Part shown: positions 24,829-32,853 of the stretch, piece by piece
How the letters are laid out: each line of letters begins with the position of its first letter
Numbering within the stretch: the first letter of the stretch is position 1
Origin: Flaviflagellibacter deserti
GTDB taxonomy: Bacteria; Pseudomonadota; Alphaproteobacteria; Rhizobiales; Methylopilaceae
DNA: 64,000 nt
Assembly: GCF_042652085.1 (NCBI RefSeq)
Contig: NZ_JBHSJF010000003.1
Span: 1-64,000, forward strand
Direction of reading: 5' to 3'
Notes under the pieces: generated by a model
Seen by the model: only the letters and a program-made list of their open reading frames with translations
Told to the model about the DNA's origin: nothing
Databases searched by the model: none
Program-made: the position numbers and the translations under genes

Positions 24829-25992
24829 TCAGCGCCGTGTCGGCGGCGCGCCGATGCCGCCTTCGGCCTCCGGGCCGTGCGGCTGTTCGGGATTGTGCGA
24901 GTGGGTGGCGCGCTCCTCGGTCGGTGGGCCGACATATCCGTCCGGACCGTAGAATACGGCGTGCAGCCCCCAATAGCTCGTGACGAACAGGGCCAGCGCG
25001 GCGGCCAACCCTGCCGGGATGTTGCGGGCCGGCGTCTTGAATTTCTCGAGCACATGCTGCTCGCGGCTGTGATCCGCGGCGACGGCGAGCAAGATCGCCA
25101 TGATCAGGCCGTGGCCGATGATCTCAATGCGCCCGAACGGCCAGACGGCGGCCGAGAAGATGAGGAAGAGCGCTACCGCCGATAGCCGCCGGATCAGCGG
25201 CGTCCAGAGCAGGCCGAAGCCCATCGTGAATTCGGCGACGCCGGCCATCGGGATGAAGCCATCGCGCGGCAGGCCGAAGGTAAGGAACGGCTTCTCCTCG
25301 ACCAGCGGATAGAACCATTCGGGATAGGCGAATTTTTCGAGGCTCGACCACATCAGCGCAATGGCGAGACCCCAGCGCAGCACCTCGAAACGGTGGACGC
25401 GCCAGTTCTCGCGCGACGAGCCGGCGAGGATCAGATAGCCGGCGACACCGACGCCGAGCGCCAGATAGTCGAACAGGTGAAACAGGTCGTAGTCGCGCAG
25501 CGCCAGCAGCCAGAGCGCGATGATGCCGATGCCGGCGATCCACATCGTCCCCTTCCAGAAGATCAGGGCGGCGATGACGAGCTGCATCCACGACACCCAT
25601 TCGGCGGGCGTCTTGAGATCGGGCGTCAGGTAGACCCCGCCAACCGAGAAGATCGAGACGAAGAACGCCGCGACGATGGCCCGGACGTAATCGTCGAGAC
25701 GGTTCCAGAGCGGCTGGGTGATGCGGTCGAGGCCATCGAGCACCGGCTTGCCGTAATAGGAGCGCTCGACCAGCCGGGCAATGATGAAGAAGATCAGGAC
25801 GAGGCCGATGCCGAGCCAGAACCACCCGTCCTGCAGCGTCCGTATCACGGGTGCAGGCGGCGCGCCGACGATGTACGGCGCGAACCATTTGACGTGGGCC
25901 TGCGCAGGCACGGCGGACAGCGCGAGGATCGCCGCGCCGCACGATGCGGCCGCAGCCTTTGAAACGGTCGAACCGCAAGTTCTCGATGTCAT
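24829..25992 (-). CDS. DoxX-like polytopic membrane protein
   Basis: 387 aa. A signal-like N-terminus (cleavage near VPAQAH) precedes HVKWF and about ten hydrophobic segments. The second half has DoxX-like features (LRWGLAIALMWSSLEKFAYPEWFYPL and GLPRDGFIPMAGVAEFTMGFGLL). The tail is hydrophilic and His/Pro/Glu-rich. Family members are linked to respiratory or redox functions, but no activity can be assigned. Same strand as the aminotransferase gene, 69 bases downstream of it. Confidence 0.8.
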   Translation of the reverse strand: MTSRTCGSTVSKAAAASCGAAILALSAVPAQAHVKWFAPYIVGAPPAPVIRTLQDGWFWLGIGLVLIFFIIARLVERSYYGKPVLDGLDRITQPLWNRLDDYVRAIVAAFFVSIFSVGGVYLTPDLKTPAEWVSWMQLVIAALIFWKGTMWIAGIGIIALWLLALRDYDLFHLFDYLALGVGVAGYLILAGSSRENWRVHRFEVLRWGLAIALMWSSLEKFAYPEWFYPLVEEKPFLTFGLPRDGFIPMAGVAEFTMGFGLLWTPLIRRLSAVALFLIFSAAVWPFGRIEIIGHGLIMAILLAVAADHSREQHVLEKFKTPARNIPAGLAAALALFVTSYWGLHAVFYGPDGYVGPPTEERATHSHNPEQPHGPEAEGGIGAPPTRR

Positions 25993-26061
25993 CGAAGCCC
26001 CCCAGCCTCGATGGAACTGTCGCCTACAACGGACGCGCCGCCAAGTGCGTAGTCGACCTGA

Positions 26062-27372
26062 TCAGATATCCGCGCGACCGAGCACCTTGCGGAGGATCGC
26101 GGTCATCTGCTCCAGCTCGTCCTCGGTCGTGACGAAGGCGGGCGCGAAGATGATGGCGTCGCCGGTCGCCTTCACGTGCAGGCCCTCGTTAAAGAGGATT
26201 CTCTGGACGATCGAGCCCTTGAGGCCGGGCTTGTCGCTAGGCTTCAGTTGGATGCCGGAGATCATGCCGTAGCCGCGCAGGTCTGAGACCTGGGCGAGGT
26301 TGCGAAGGCCGAAGACCTGGTCGAGGAAGGTCGGTGAGAAGGCCTTGGCGCGCTCGAACAGTCCGTGGTCGCGATAGATGTCGAGCGAGGCGATGGCCGC
26401 CGCGCAGGCGACCGGATGGGCCGAATAGGTGTAGCCGTGGAAGAGTTCCGGCCGGTCGCCTTCCGCCGCGTCGATGATCGCCTGCTGGATTTCGGTCTTC
26501 ACCGCGACGGCGCTCATCGGCACCGCGCCGTTGGTCAGCGCCTTGGCCATGGTGATGATGTCGGGCGTGATGCCGAATTCCTGGGCGGCAAAGGCCGAGC
26601 CGGTGCGGCCGAAGCCGGTGATGACCTCGTCGAAGATCAGCAGCAGGCCGTATTTGTCGGCGATCTCGCGCAGGCGCTGCAGATAGCCCTGCGGCGGGAC
26701 GATGGTGCCGACCGAGCCCGCGATCGGCTCGACGAAGACACCGGCGATGGTGTCCGCGCCATAGGTCTTGCAGATGTCTTCGAGATCGTCGGCGAGTTCG
26801 GCGCCGGTCTCCGGCTGGCCCTTCGAGAAGCGCTGCTCCTCGGTCCAGGTGTGACGCATATGGACGACGTCGCAGGTGACGCCCGAGAAATCGCGCCGGT
26901 TGTTGACCATGCCCGCCAGCGAGGTGCCGCCGAGATTGACGCCGTGATAGGCCCAGGCGCGCGACACGAAGCGGGTACGCTGACCCTGTCCCCTGGCGCG
27001 ATGATAGGCGAGGCAGATCTTGATCGCGCTGTCGACAGCCTCCGAGCCGGAAGAGCCGAAGAAGATGCGGTCGATGCCCTTCGGCAGGAGTTCGGCCACC
27101 CGGGTGGCGAGCTCGAACGAAACCGGCGCGGCACGCTGGAAATGCGTGGTGTAGTCGAGTTCGAGAAGCTGCTTGTGGACCGCGTCGGCGATCTCGCGCC
27201 GGCCATGACCGGCGGCGCAGCAGAACAGGCCGGACGAGCCGTCGAGCAGTTCGTCGCCCTCGGGCGTCCAGTACCGCACGCCTTCGGCGCGGGCGAACAT
27301 CTGCGGCTCTTCGCGGAACAGGCGGTTGTTGGTGAAGGGGAGCCAGTGGTGCTCCATGTTGATCACGCCCAT
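26062..27372 (-). CDS. Class III aminotransferase (omega-amino acid:pyruvate type)
   Basis: 436 aa from the ATG at 27372, with AAGGAG seven bases upstream; a GTG at 27378 is too close to that site. PLP-dependent fold type I enzyme. FVEPIAGSVG and FDEVITGFGRTG (cofactor Asp) precede the PLP lysine near residue 277 (TMAKALTNGA), and HGYTYSAHPVACAAA follows. The sequence is close to beta-alanine/omega-amino acid:pyruvate transaminases, which move an amino group from beta-alanine, polyamines or taurine to pyruvate. With phnX in the divergent operon, an aminophosphonate substrate is also possible; class III enzymes acting on 2-aminoethylphosphonate derivatives (PbfA-type lyases) are known. Substrate open. 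Confidence 0.92.
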   Translation of the reverse strand: MGVINMEHHWLPFTNNRLFREEPQMFARAEGVRYWTPEGDELLDGSSGLFCCAAGHGRREIADAVHKQLLELDYTTHFQRAAPVSFELATRVAELLPKGIDRIFFGSSGSEAVDSAIKICLAYHRARGQGQRTRFVSRAWAYHGVNLGGTSLAGMVNNRRDFSGVTCDVVHMRHTWTEEQRFSKGQPETGAELADDLEDICKTYGADTIAGVFVEPIAGSVGTIVPPQGYLQRLREIADKYGLLLIFDEVITGFGRTGSAFAAQEFGITPDIITMAKALTNGAVPMSAVAVKTEIQQAIIDAAEGDRPELFHGYTYSAHPVACAAAIASLDIYRDHGLFERAKAFSPTFLDQVFGLRNLAQVSDLRGYGMISGIQLKPSDKPGLKGSIVQRILFNEGLHVKATGDAIIFAPAFVTTEDELEQMTAILRKVLGRADI

Positions 27373-27428
27373 AGCCACGCTCCTTCCGCCAAGACCGAGG
27401 CTCAGGGCTAAGACGCGGATATCTCAGG

Positions 27429-27468
27429 CGTTAGAGCCAGCGCGCTAATTCGGTCGGTCCAATATTGG
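27429..27468. promoter_or_regulatory. Divergent control region: shared 12-mer and palindrome
   Basis: CGTTAGAGCCAG at 27429-27440 repeats the site at 22655-22666. CCAATATTGG at 27459-27468 is a perfect 10-base palindrome, extended imperfectly by GGT and CCC. Located between the aminotransferase gene (minus) and the TauE/SafE operon (plus). Confidence 0.4.
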
Positions 27469-27543
27469 CCCCACCAAATTGAGGTGGTGGCTCTGTCGCC
27501 TGTTTATGCGATACGGCACACAGCGTCGGCAGCGGAGTAGCGT

Positions 27544-28275
27544 GTGGATCTCGCCATTGCAGCTTTGATCGTGGCGGGGGCCGCATTGGTTCGAGGGGCG
27601 ACCGGCTTCGGTTTCGCCATCATCGCCGCGCCCGGTCTGGCCTTCCTCTGGCCGACCAATCTGGCGACGTCGATGGTCCTTGTCCTGGACATGATCGCGA
27701 CCGCGATGATCATCCGCTCGGGCGCGCTCAAGCACCTGCGGATCGACGATGCGCTGCTGATCTGCTGTTCGGCGCTGCTCGGCGTCGTCCTTGGCGTGAT
27801 GGTGATCAAGGACCTGCCTCCGGAGACGGCGCGGCTCGGCCTCGATCTCACGGTTCTTGTCTCGGCCGTGGCGGCATTGTTGAAATTCCGCGCTCCGGTC
27901 CTCGGCCATTGGAGCGTCGCGATTATCGTCGGCATCCTCGTCGGCGCGATGATCGGCGCCTTCGCGATCGGCGGCACTTTGCTGCTCGCCTGGCTTATGG
28001 CGACCGACCGCGATCCTAAGGAAATGCGGGCGCTGCTGACGCTCGCCTTCGGCTTCTCCGATACCTTTTCGGTGATCCTGCGCGTCGCGCTCGGTTTGTT
28101 CCCCCTTAGCGCGCTCACGCACGCGGCCCTTCTTGCTCCCGTCATGATCCTCGGCATCATGGTCGGCAGTCTTGCCTTTCACCGCCTCCCGGCGGAGCTT
28201 TGGCGCAAGGGCGTCGCCGTCCTCCTCATCTTCATCGCAGGCCTCAGCCTGGTCCACACCATCTTCTACGCTTGA
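27544..28275 (+). CDS. TauE/SafE family membrane transporter
   Basis: 243 aa from a GTG at 27544 (GGAG nearby). About eight hydrophobic segments and the family motif GAALVRGATGFGFAIIAAPGLAFLWP at residues 12-37. TauE/SafE proteins export sulfite, sulfoacetate or related anions. In this operon it could move an organic anion linked to amine or phosphonate breakdown; that is inference. First gene of a tight five-gene operon, and divergent from the aminotransferase. Confidence 0.9.
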   Translation: MDLAIAALIVAGAALVRGATGFGFAIIAAPGLAFLWPTNLATSMVLVLDMIATAMIIRSGALKHLRIDDALLICCSALLGVVLGVMVIKDLPPETARLGLDLTVLVSAVAALLKFRAPVLGHWSVAIIVGILVGAMIGAFAIGGTLLLAWLMATDRDPKEMRALLTLAFGFSDTFSVILRVALGLFPLSALTHAALLAPVMILGIMVGSLAFHRLPAELWRKGVAVLLIFIAGLSLVHTIFYA

Positions 28276-28280
28276 GAGAC

Positions 28281-29030
28281 ATGAACCGTACGATCCTCAT
28301 CACAGGCGCAACATCCGGTTTCGGCGAGGCGACTGCCCGCCGCTTCGCCGCGGACGGCTGGAAAGTCATCGGCACCGGCCGTCGCGTCGAACGCCTGTCC
28401 GGCCTGAAGGAAGAGCTCGGCGATCTTTTCCACGCCTCCGCCTTCGACATCACCGACGAGGCCGCGACCAAGGCCGCGCTCGATGCGCTGCCGGACGGCT
28501 TCAGGGGCGTCGACGTCCTCGTGAACAATGCCGGCCTCGCACTCGGCACCGCGTCGGCGCCGAACACCAGTCTCGATGACTGGAAGACGATGATTTCGAC
28601 CAATGTCACCGGACTGGTGACGATCACTCATCTGCTCCTGCCCAAACTCATCGAGCGGAAGGGCATGATCGTCAATCTCGCCTCGATCGCGTCGAACTGG
28701 CCGTATCCGGGCGGCAATGTCTACGCGGCGACGAAGGCCTTCGTGCAGCAATTGTCGCTCGGTCTGCGCTCGGACCTGCACGGTAAGGGCGTCCGCGTGA
28801 CCTCGATCGAACCCGGTCTCTGCGAGAGCGAATTCACGCTTGTCCGTACCGGCGGCAACAAGGATGCCTACGATGCCCTCTACAAGGGGGCGCATGCACT
28901 GACCTCGGATGACATTGCCAATACGATCCACTGGGTGGCGACGCAGCCGCCGCATGTGAACGTCAACTCGCTCGAGATCATGCCGGTGAGTCAGTCCTGG
29001 GGCGGCTGGCAGATCCATCGAGAAAGCTGA
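28281..29030 (+). CDS. ydfG: YdfG-like short-chain dehydrogenase (3-hydroxy acid dehydrogenase)
   Basis: 249 aa from the ATG at 28281, five bases after the previous stop. Rossmann motif TGATSGFGEATA at about 8-19, NNAGLALG near 85, and a catalytic Ser/Tyr/Lys set (NLASIASNW, then VYAATK). The C-terminal stretch HVNVNSLEIMPVSQSWGG is nearly the YdfG signature. YdfG oxidises L-allo-threonine, serine and 3-hydroxypropionate with NADP and reduces malonic semialdehyde. Malonic semialdehyde is what a beta-alanine transaminase makes, which would tie it to the divergent aminotransferase. A role on a phosphonate-derived aldehyde is the alternative. Confidence 0.88.
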   Translation: MNRTILITGATSGFGEATARRFAADGWKVIGTGRRVERLSGLKEELGDLFHASAFDITDEAATKAALDALPDGFRGVDVLVNNAGLALGTASAPNTSLDDWKTMISTNVTGLVTITHLLLPKLIERKGMIVNLASIASNWPYPGGNVYAATKAFVQQLSLGLRSDLHGKGVRVTSIEPGLCESEFTLVRTGGNKDAYDALYKGAHALTSDDIANTIHWVATQPPHVNVNSLEIMPVSQSWGGWQIHRES

Positions 29031-29033
29031 TTC

Positions 29034-30176
29034 ATGGCCGGCTTCGACCTCGCCATTGTCGGCGGCGGCATTCTGGGCCTCGCGCATGCCTTGGCCGGCG
29101 CCAAGCGCGGCAAGAAGGTCGTCGTCATCGACCGCGACGCGCAGGCGAACGGAGCCTCCGTCCGCAATTTCGGCTTTGTCACCGTCACCGGACAGGGCGC
29201 GGGCGATTGCTGGAACATGGCCCGGCGCGCCAGAGAGATCTGGGCGGGGTCGGTCGGCGAGGCGAAAATACAGGTGTTGCAGCGCGGCATGGTCCTCGCC
29301 GCCCGTCATGCGGAATCGGAGGCAGTGATCGACGCCTTCCTCCGCACCGAAATGGGCGGAGGCTGCTCGAAGCTCACCGCCGCCGAAGCCAAAGAGCACG
29401 TGCCAGCGCTCCGTGACAACGCGGCGCTCATCTCCTTGTACAGCCCGCACGAGATCCGCGTTGAATCCCGTACGGCCATCCCCGCTCTCGCGAACTGGCT
29501 GAGCCAGCGCTGGGGCGTGGCGTTCATCTGGGGCGCGGCCGTGCGCAACGTGGCGCCGCCGGAGATCGAGACGGCTGCGGGGACGATCCATGCCGAGGCC
29601 GCGATCGTCTGTCCCGGCGACGATTTCGTCTCGCTATTTCCAGAGCGAATCTGTGCCTACCACCCGGTTCGCTGCAAATTGCAGATGATGCGGGTGACGC
29701 CGGCTGATCCTGTGCGTTTCGGCACGGCGGTGATGTCCGATCTCGGGCTCGGCCGTTATCTCGGCTATGCCGATCTGCCGGAGGCCACGCCGCTGAAGGC
29801 CGCGCTGGACGACCGGCAGGGTCATCATCGCAATAACGGCGTCCATCTCATCGTGACTCAATCGGCCGATGGCTCCTTCGTCGTCGGCGACAGCCATCAT
29901 TATGCCGAGACGCCCCATCCTTTCGCCTCGGAAGAGGTCGATGCTCTGATCCTCGACGAATTCGACCGCGTGCTCGATTTGCCGGGTCGCACGGTGACCG
30001 AGCGTTGGATCGGCACCTACGCATCGGCGCATGATCGTTGGCGGCTGACCGACAAACCGTCAGACAATGTACGTATCGTGATCGTCACGGCCGGTTGCGG
30101 CGCGTCCACGGCATTCGGCATCGGCGAGGAGACGATCGCCGATCTCTATGGCTCACAGGCGGGAGTGGCGGCATGA
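29034..30176 (+). CDS. FAD-dependent amine oxidoreductase of the phosphonate-associated (TIGR03364) type
   Basis: 380 aa. N-terminal dinucleotide-binding motif (DLAIVGGGILGLAHA, residues 4-18, then VVVIDRD) and the DAO fold. It resembles the family TIGR03364, known from gene neighbourhoods with phosphonatase-like enzymes. Some members oxidise N-methylated or plain 2-aminoethylphosphonate to phosphonoacetaldehyde, the substrate of PhnX encoded next. The ATGA overlap with phnX supports a joint role. Assignment to that family is by memory of sequence and context, and a substrate test is lacking. Glycine-oxidase-type activity on another amine remains possible. Confidence 0.85.
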   Translation: MAGFDLAIVGGGILGLAHALAGAKRGKKVVVIDRDAQANGASVRNFGFVTVTGQGAGDCWNMARRAREIWAGSVGEAKIQVLQRGMVLAARHAESEAVIDAFLRTEMGGGCSKLTAAEAKEHVPALRDNAALISLYSPHEIRVESRTAIPALANWLSQRWGVAFIWGAAVRNVAPPEIETAAGTIHAEAAIVCPGDDFVSLFPERICAYHPVRCKLQMMRVTPADPVRFGTAVMSDLGLGRYLGYADLPEATPLKAALDDRQGHHRNNGVHLIVTQSADGSFVVGDSHHYAETPHPFASEEVDALILDEFDRVLDLPGRTVTERWIGTYASAHDRWRLTDKPSDNVRIVIVTAGCGASTAFGIGEETIADLYGSQAGVAA

Positions 30177-30949
30177 CGTTCAAGGCGGTGATATTCGACT
30201 GGGCCGGCACCGTGATCGACTTCGGCTCGTTCGCGCCGATGGGCGCCTTCGTCGAGACGTTCAAGAAGTTCGACGTCGAGGTGACGATCGCCGACGCCCG
30301 TAAGCCGATGGGACTGCCGAAGCGCGCCCACATCGCCTCGATGCTGGCCGAGCCGCATATTGCGGAACGCTGGAAGGCCGTGCATGGCAAAATGCCGGGC
30401 GAGGCCGAGATAGACCGTGTCTACGAGGTGTTCGTGCCGCGCAACGTTGAGGTGGTGACGGATTACTGCACGCTTGTCCCGGGGACGGCGGACGTCGTCA
30501 CCGGTCTCCGGGCTCGCAGGATGAAGATCGGCTCGACCACCGGCTATACCCGCTCGATCATGGAGCGTGTCCTGCCGCTCGCGGCGAAACAGGGCTTCGC
30601 GCCGGACAATCTGATCTGCGCCGACGACCTGCCGCTCGGACGGCCGACGCCGATCGGTATGTACAAATGCTTCCTCGACCTGATGGTTTATCCGGCGTCT
30701 GCCGTGATCAAGGTCGATGACACGGAGCCAGGTATCGCCGAGGGTGTAGCGGCCGGTTGCGTCACGGTCGGCGTCGCTTTGTCAGGCAACGAAGCGGGGC
30801 TGACGATCGACCAGTTCAACGCGCTGAGCCCGGCCGAGAAGGCGGTGGTGCGCGAGCGGGCCGGAGCGAAGCTCAAGGCGGCGGGCGCCCATCATATCAT
30901 CGATACGGTCGCTGACCTCCCGGCGCTGATCGACAAGCTCTCCGCCTGA
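30173..30949 (+). CDS. phnX: Phosphonoacetaldehyde hydrolase (phosphonatase)
   Basis: 258 aa HAD-superfamily enzyme. The nucleophile Asp9 sits in FDWAGTVIDFG, the phosphonatase variant of the HAD motif, and Lys50 in MGLPKRAH matches the Schiff-base lysine that distinguishes PhnX. Cleaves phosphonoacetaldehyde to acetaldehyde and phosphate in the cytoplasm. GGGAG lies before the ATG, which overlaps the FAD oxidoreductase stop by four bases. No phnW transaminase is in the window, so the FAD enzyme or the class III aminotransferase would have to supply the aldehyde. Confidence 0.95.
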   Translation: MTFKAVIFDWAGTVIDFGSFAPMGAFVETFKKFDVEVTIADARKPMGLPKRAHIASMLAEPHIAERWKAVHGKMPGEAEIDRVYEVFVPRNVEVVTDYCTLVPGTADVVTGLRARRMKIGSTTGYTRSIMERVLPLAAKQGFAPDNLICADDLPLGRPTPIGMYKCFLDLMVYPASAVIKVDDTEPGIAEGVAAGCVTVGVALSGNEAGLTIDQFNALSPAEKAVVRERAGAKLKAAGAHHIIDTVADLPALIDKLSA

Positions 30950-32445
30950 TGAAGCCGAACGTCCTTCTCGTCACCATCGACCAGATCCGGGCCGATGCGA
31001 TTTTCGGCGCGCTCGGTCAAAGCGTGCCGCTGCCGAACCTCCGCAAGTTCGCGGCGTCGGGCGTGACGTTCAGGAACCACTTCTCGGTGACGGCCCCATG
31101 CGGGCCGGCGCGGGCGAGCCTCTTGACCGGTCTCTATGCGATGAACCATCGCGTCATCCGGAACGGCGCTCCGCTAGCGAGCTATCACACCAATATTGCG
31201 TTGGAAGCTCGGAAGGCAGGCTACGAGCCGCTGCTGTTCGGCTACACCGACGTGCAGGCGGACCCGAGCGAGCGCGCTCCCGGCGATCCGGACCTCGCCA
31301 GCTATGAGGGGGTGCTGCCCGGCTTCCGCGAACTTGTCGAGCTCCGCTTCGACAGTCCGCGCGCGTGGCCGGCCTACCTCGCCGCGCAGGGCTATGATCT
31401 GCCGGAAAACGACGATGATCTCTGGCGGCCCGTGGCGTCGTCCGGTAATGCGCCGAATATCCGCGATCCGGCCTTTTACAAGGCCGAGCATTCAGACAGC
31501 GCGTTCCTCACCGACGAAACGCTGAAGGCGCTCTCTGTGCGCATCCGGGCGCCGTGGTTCGCGCATGTCACCTACATCCGGCCGCACCCGCCGCTCGTCG
31601 CGCCGTCGCCGTACAACACACTAATCGACCCGGCCTCGCTGCCGTCGGTTGAGACACGCAATCCCGATCACCCGTTCATCCCGGCCTGGTTCTCGGCGCC
31701 CTCGCAAGGCGGCCTGCATTGGGGCTTCGACGGCGATTTCACGCGGATGGACGAGGCGACCGCGCGCGATCTCCGCGCGATCTATCTCGGCCTTCTCGCC
31801 GAGGTCGATCGTCACATCGGCCGACTGCTCGACTGGCTCGACGAGACCGGTCAGGCGGAGCGGACGATCGTCGTCGTCACCGGCGATCACGGCGAGATGC
31901 TGGGCGATCACGGGCTCTGGGGAAAGGATTCCCCGTTTGAGCCGGTGTTCAACGTGCCACTCGTCATACGCGATCCCGCCTATGCGTCGCGCGCCGGCTC
32001 CGTGGTCGATGCACTGACGGAATCGATTGACGTCATGCCGACGGTGCTCACCGCCGTGGGCGTGGATATCCCGACCGTCCTCGACGGCAAGCCGCTGCAG
32101 CCGCTCCTCGCGGGCGGTGCGCCTGAAGACTGGCGGCAGGCGGTGTTCGCCGAGATCGATTTTGCCAGTCTGGACGTGCCGACCCGTTTCGAGCGCGCGC
32201 TCGGCCTGGGGCCGCTCGACGCCAATGCGGCGGTGCTCCGCGAGGCGCGCTGGAAATACGTGCATTTCAACGGCGGCGTGCCGCCTCTGCTGTTCGATCT
32301 CGACACTGATCCCGGCGAAACGACCAATGTCGCGCCGGATAACCCCGGCGAGGTGGCGCGGCTACGCGCGGCTATGCTCGACCGGCGGATGAAGCGGGCA
32401 TTTCGCCATCTCACCGAGTGGCAGCCGGCATCTGTCCCAGGCTGA
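30949..32445 (+). CDS. Sulfatase-family hydrolase (candidate phosphonate monoester hydrolase)
   Basis: 498 aa alkaline-phosphatase superfamily enzyme. Metal ligands begin at Asp11 (TIDQIRAD). Cys51 in APCGPARASLLTG fits the C-x-P-x-R rule for conversion to formylglycine, and VVVTGDHGEMLGDHGLWGK carries the later metal ligands. Arylsulfatases and phosphonate monoester hydrolases share this fold and motif. The length is close to rhizobial phosphonate monoester hydrolase. The start overlaps the phnX stop by one base (TGATG), so a phosphonate ester is favoured over a sulfate ester; this is inference. No signal peptide, so it is cytoplasmic. Confidence 0.85.
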   Translation: MKPNVLLVTIDQIRADAIFGALGQSVPLPNLRKFAASGVTFRNHFSVTAPCGPARASLLTGLYAMNHRVIRNGAPLASYHTNIALEARKAGYEPLLFGYTDVQADPSERAPGDPDLASYEGVLPGFRELVELRFDSPRAWPAYLAAQGYDLPENDDDLWRPVASSGNAPNIRDPAFYKAEHSDSAFLTDETLKALSVRIRAPWFAHVTYIRPHPPLVAPSPYNTLIDPASLPSVETRNPDHPFIPAWFSAPSQGGLHWGFDGDFTRMDEATARDLRAIYLGLLAEVDRHIGRLLDWLDETGQAERTIVVVTGDHGEMLGDHGLWGKDSPFEPVFNVPLVIRDPAYASRAGSVVDALTESIDVMPTVLTAVGVDIPTVLDGKPLQPLLAGGAPEDWRQAVFAEIDFASLDVPTRFERALGLGPLDANAAVLREARWKYVHFNGGVPPLLFDLDTDPGETTNVAPDNPGEVARLRAAMLDRRMKRAFRHLTEWQPASVPG

Positions 32446-32554
32446 GCCGGGCATTTCCATCAATGCGCCAGACGCGCATCTGATCCCGATTTTTGTCAGG
32501 AACCAATCGATGTCGATTCGATTTCTTACAGGCCAGTGTAAGGGAGTTCGACCC

Positions 32555-32746
32555 ATGGAAGCAGAATCGCTGTTGTCCCATTTCGGAATGGCGAGTGCCG
32601 CCGAACTCGAGCAGGTCGCTGCGGAATGCGCGCATCTCGCGGAAGAGGCGAAGACCGCCGAGGAATGCTACCGCTATCGCGATCTCGAACTGTCGTTCCG
32701 GAACCGCGCGGCGGAAGAGCGGCAGCGGATCATCGTCGAGGGTTGA
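32555..32746 (+). CDS. Small hypothetical protein, helix-forming
   Basis: 63 aa, starting at the ATG at 32555 with AAGGGAG at good distance. Composition is rich in Glu, Ala and Arg, and the pattern suggests two amphipathic helices (about 13-33 and 38-60). There is no signal peptide, membrane segment or known motif. It follows the sulfatase gene by 108 bases and is followed by a strong terminator, so it may be the last gene of the phnX operon or a separate short transcript. Function unknown. Confidence 0.6.
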   Translation: MEAESLLSHFGMASAAELEQVAAECAHLAEEAKTAEECYRYRDLELSFRNRAAEERQRIIVEG

Positions 32747-32804
32747 TTCACGATAGTTCCGGGCCGTTGCCCGGCAGCAGTCGACTCTGAGCTGTGAGAC
32801 AAGC

Positions 32805-32842
32805 GCGCCGGCGGTTTATCCCCGCCGGCGCTTCATTTTTTT
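32805..32842 (+). terminator. Intrinsic terminator
   Basis: A 10-bp perfect stem (GCGCCGGCGG with CCGCCGGCGC), 7-base loop, then TTCA and seven T. Ends transcription of the small-protein gene or the whole phnX operon before the convergent amidase gene. Confidence 0.88.
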
Positions 32843-32853
32843 GGGCGGAGCGG

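Noticed and set aside
24837..25055. Small Arg/Ser-rich frames around the DoxX-like gene end
   Set aside because: Shadow frames typical of GC-rich DNA without ribosome sites or motifs.
27445..28257. Minus-strand frame opposite the TauE/SafE gene
   Set aside because: Highly charged shadow sequence; the plus-strand frame has membrane helices and the family motif.
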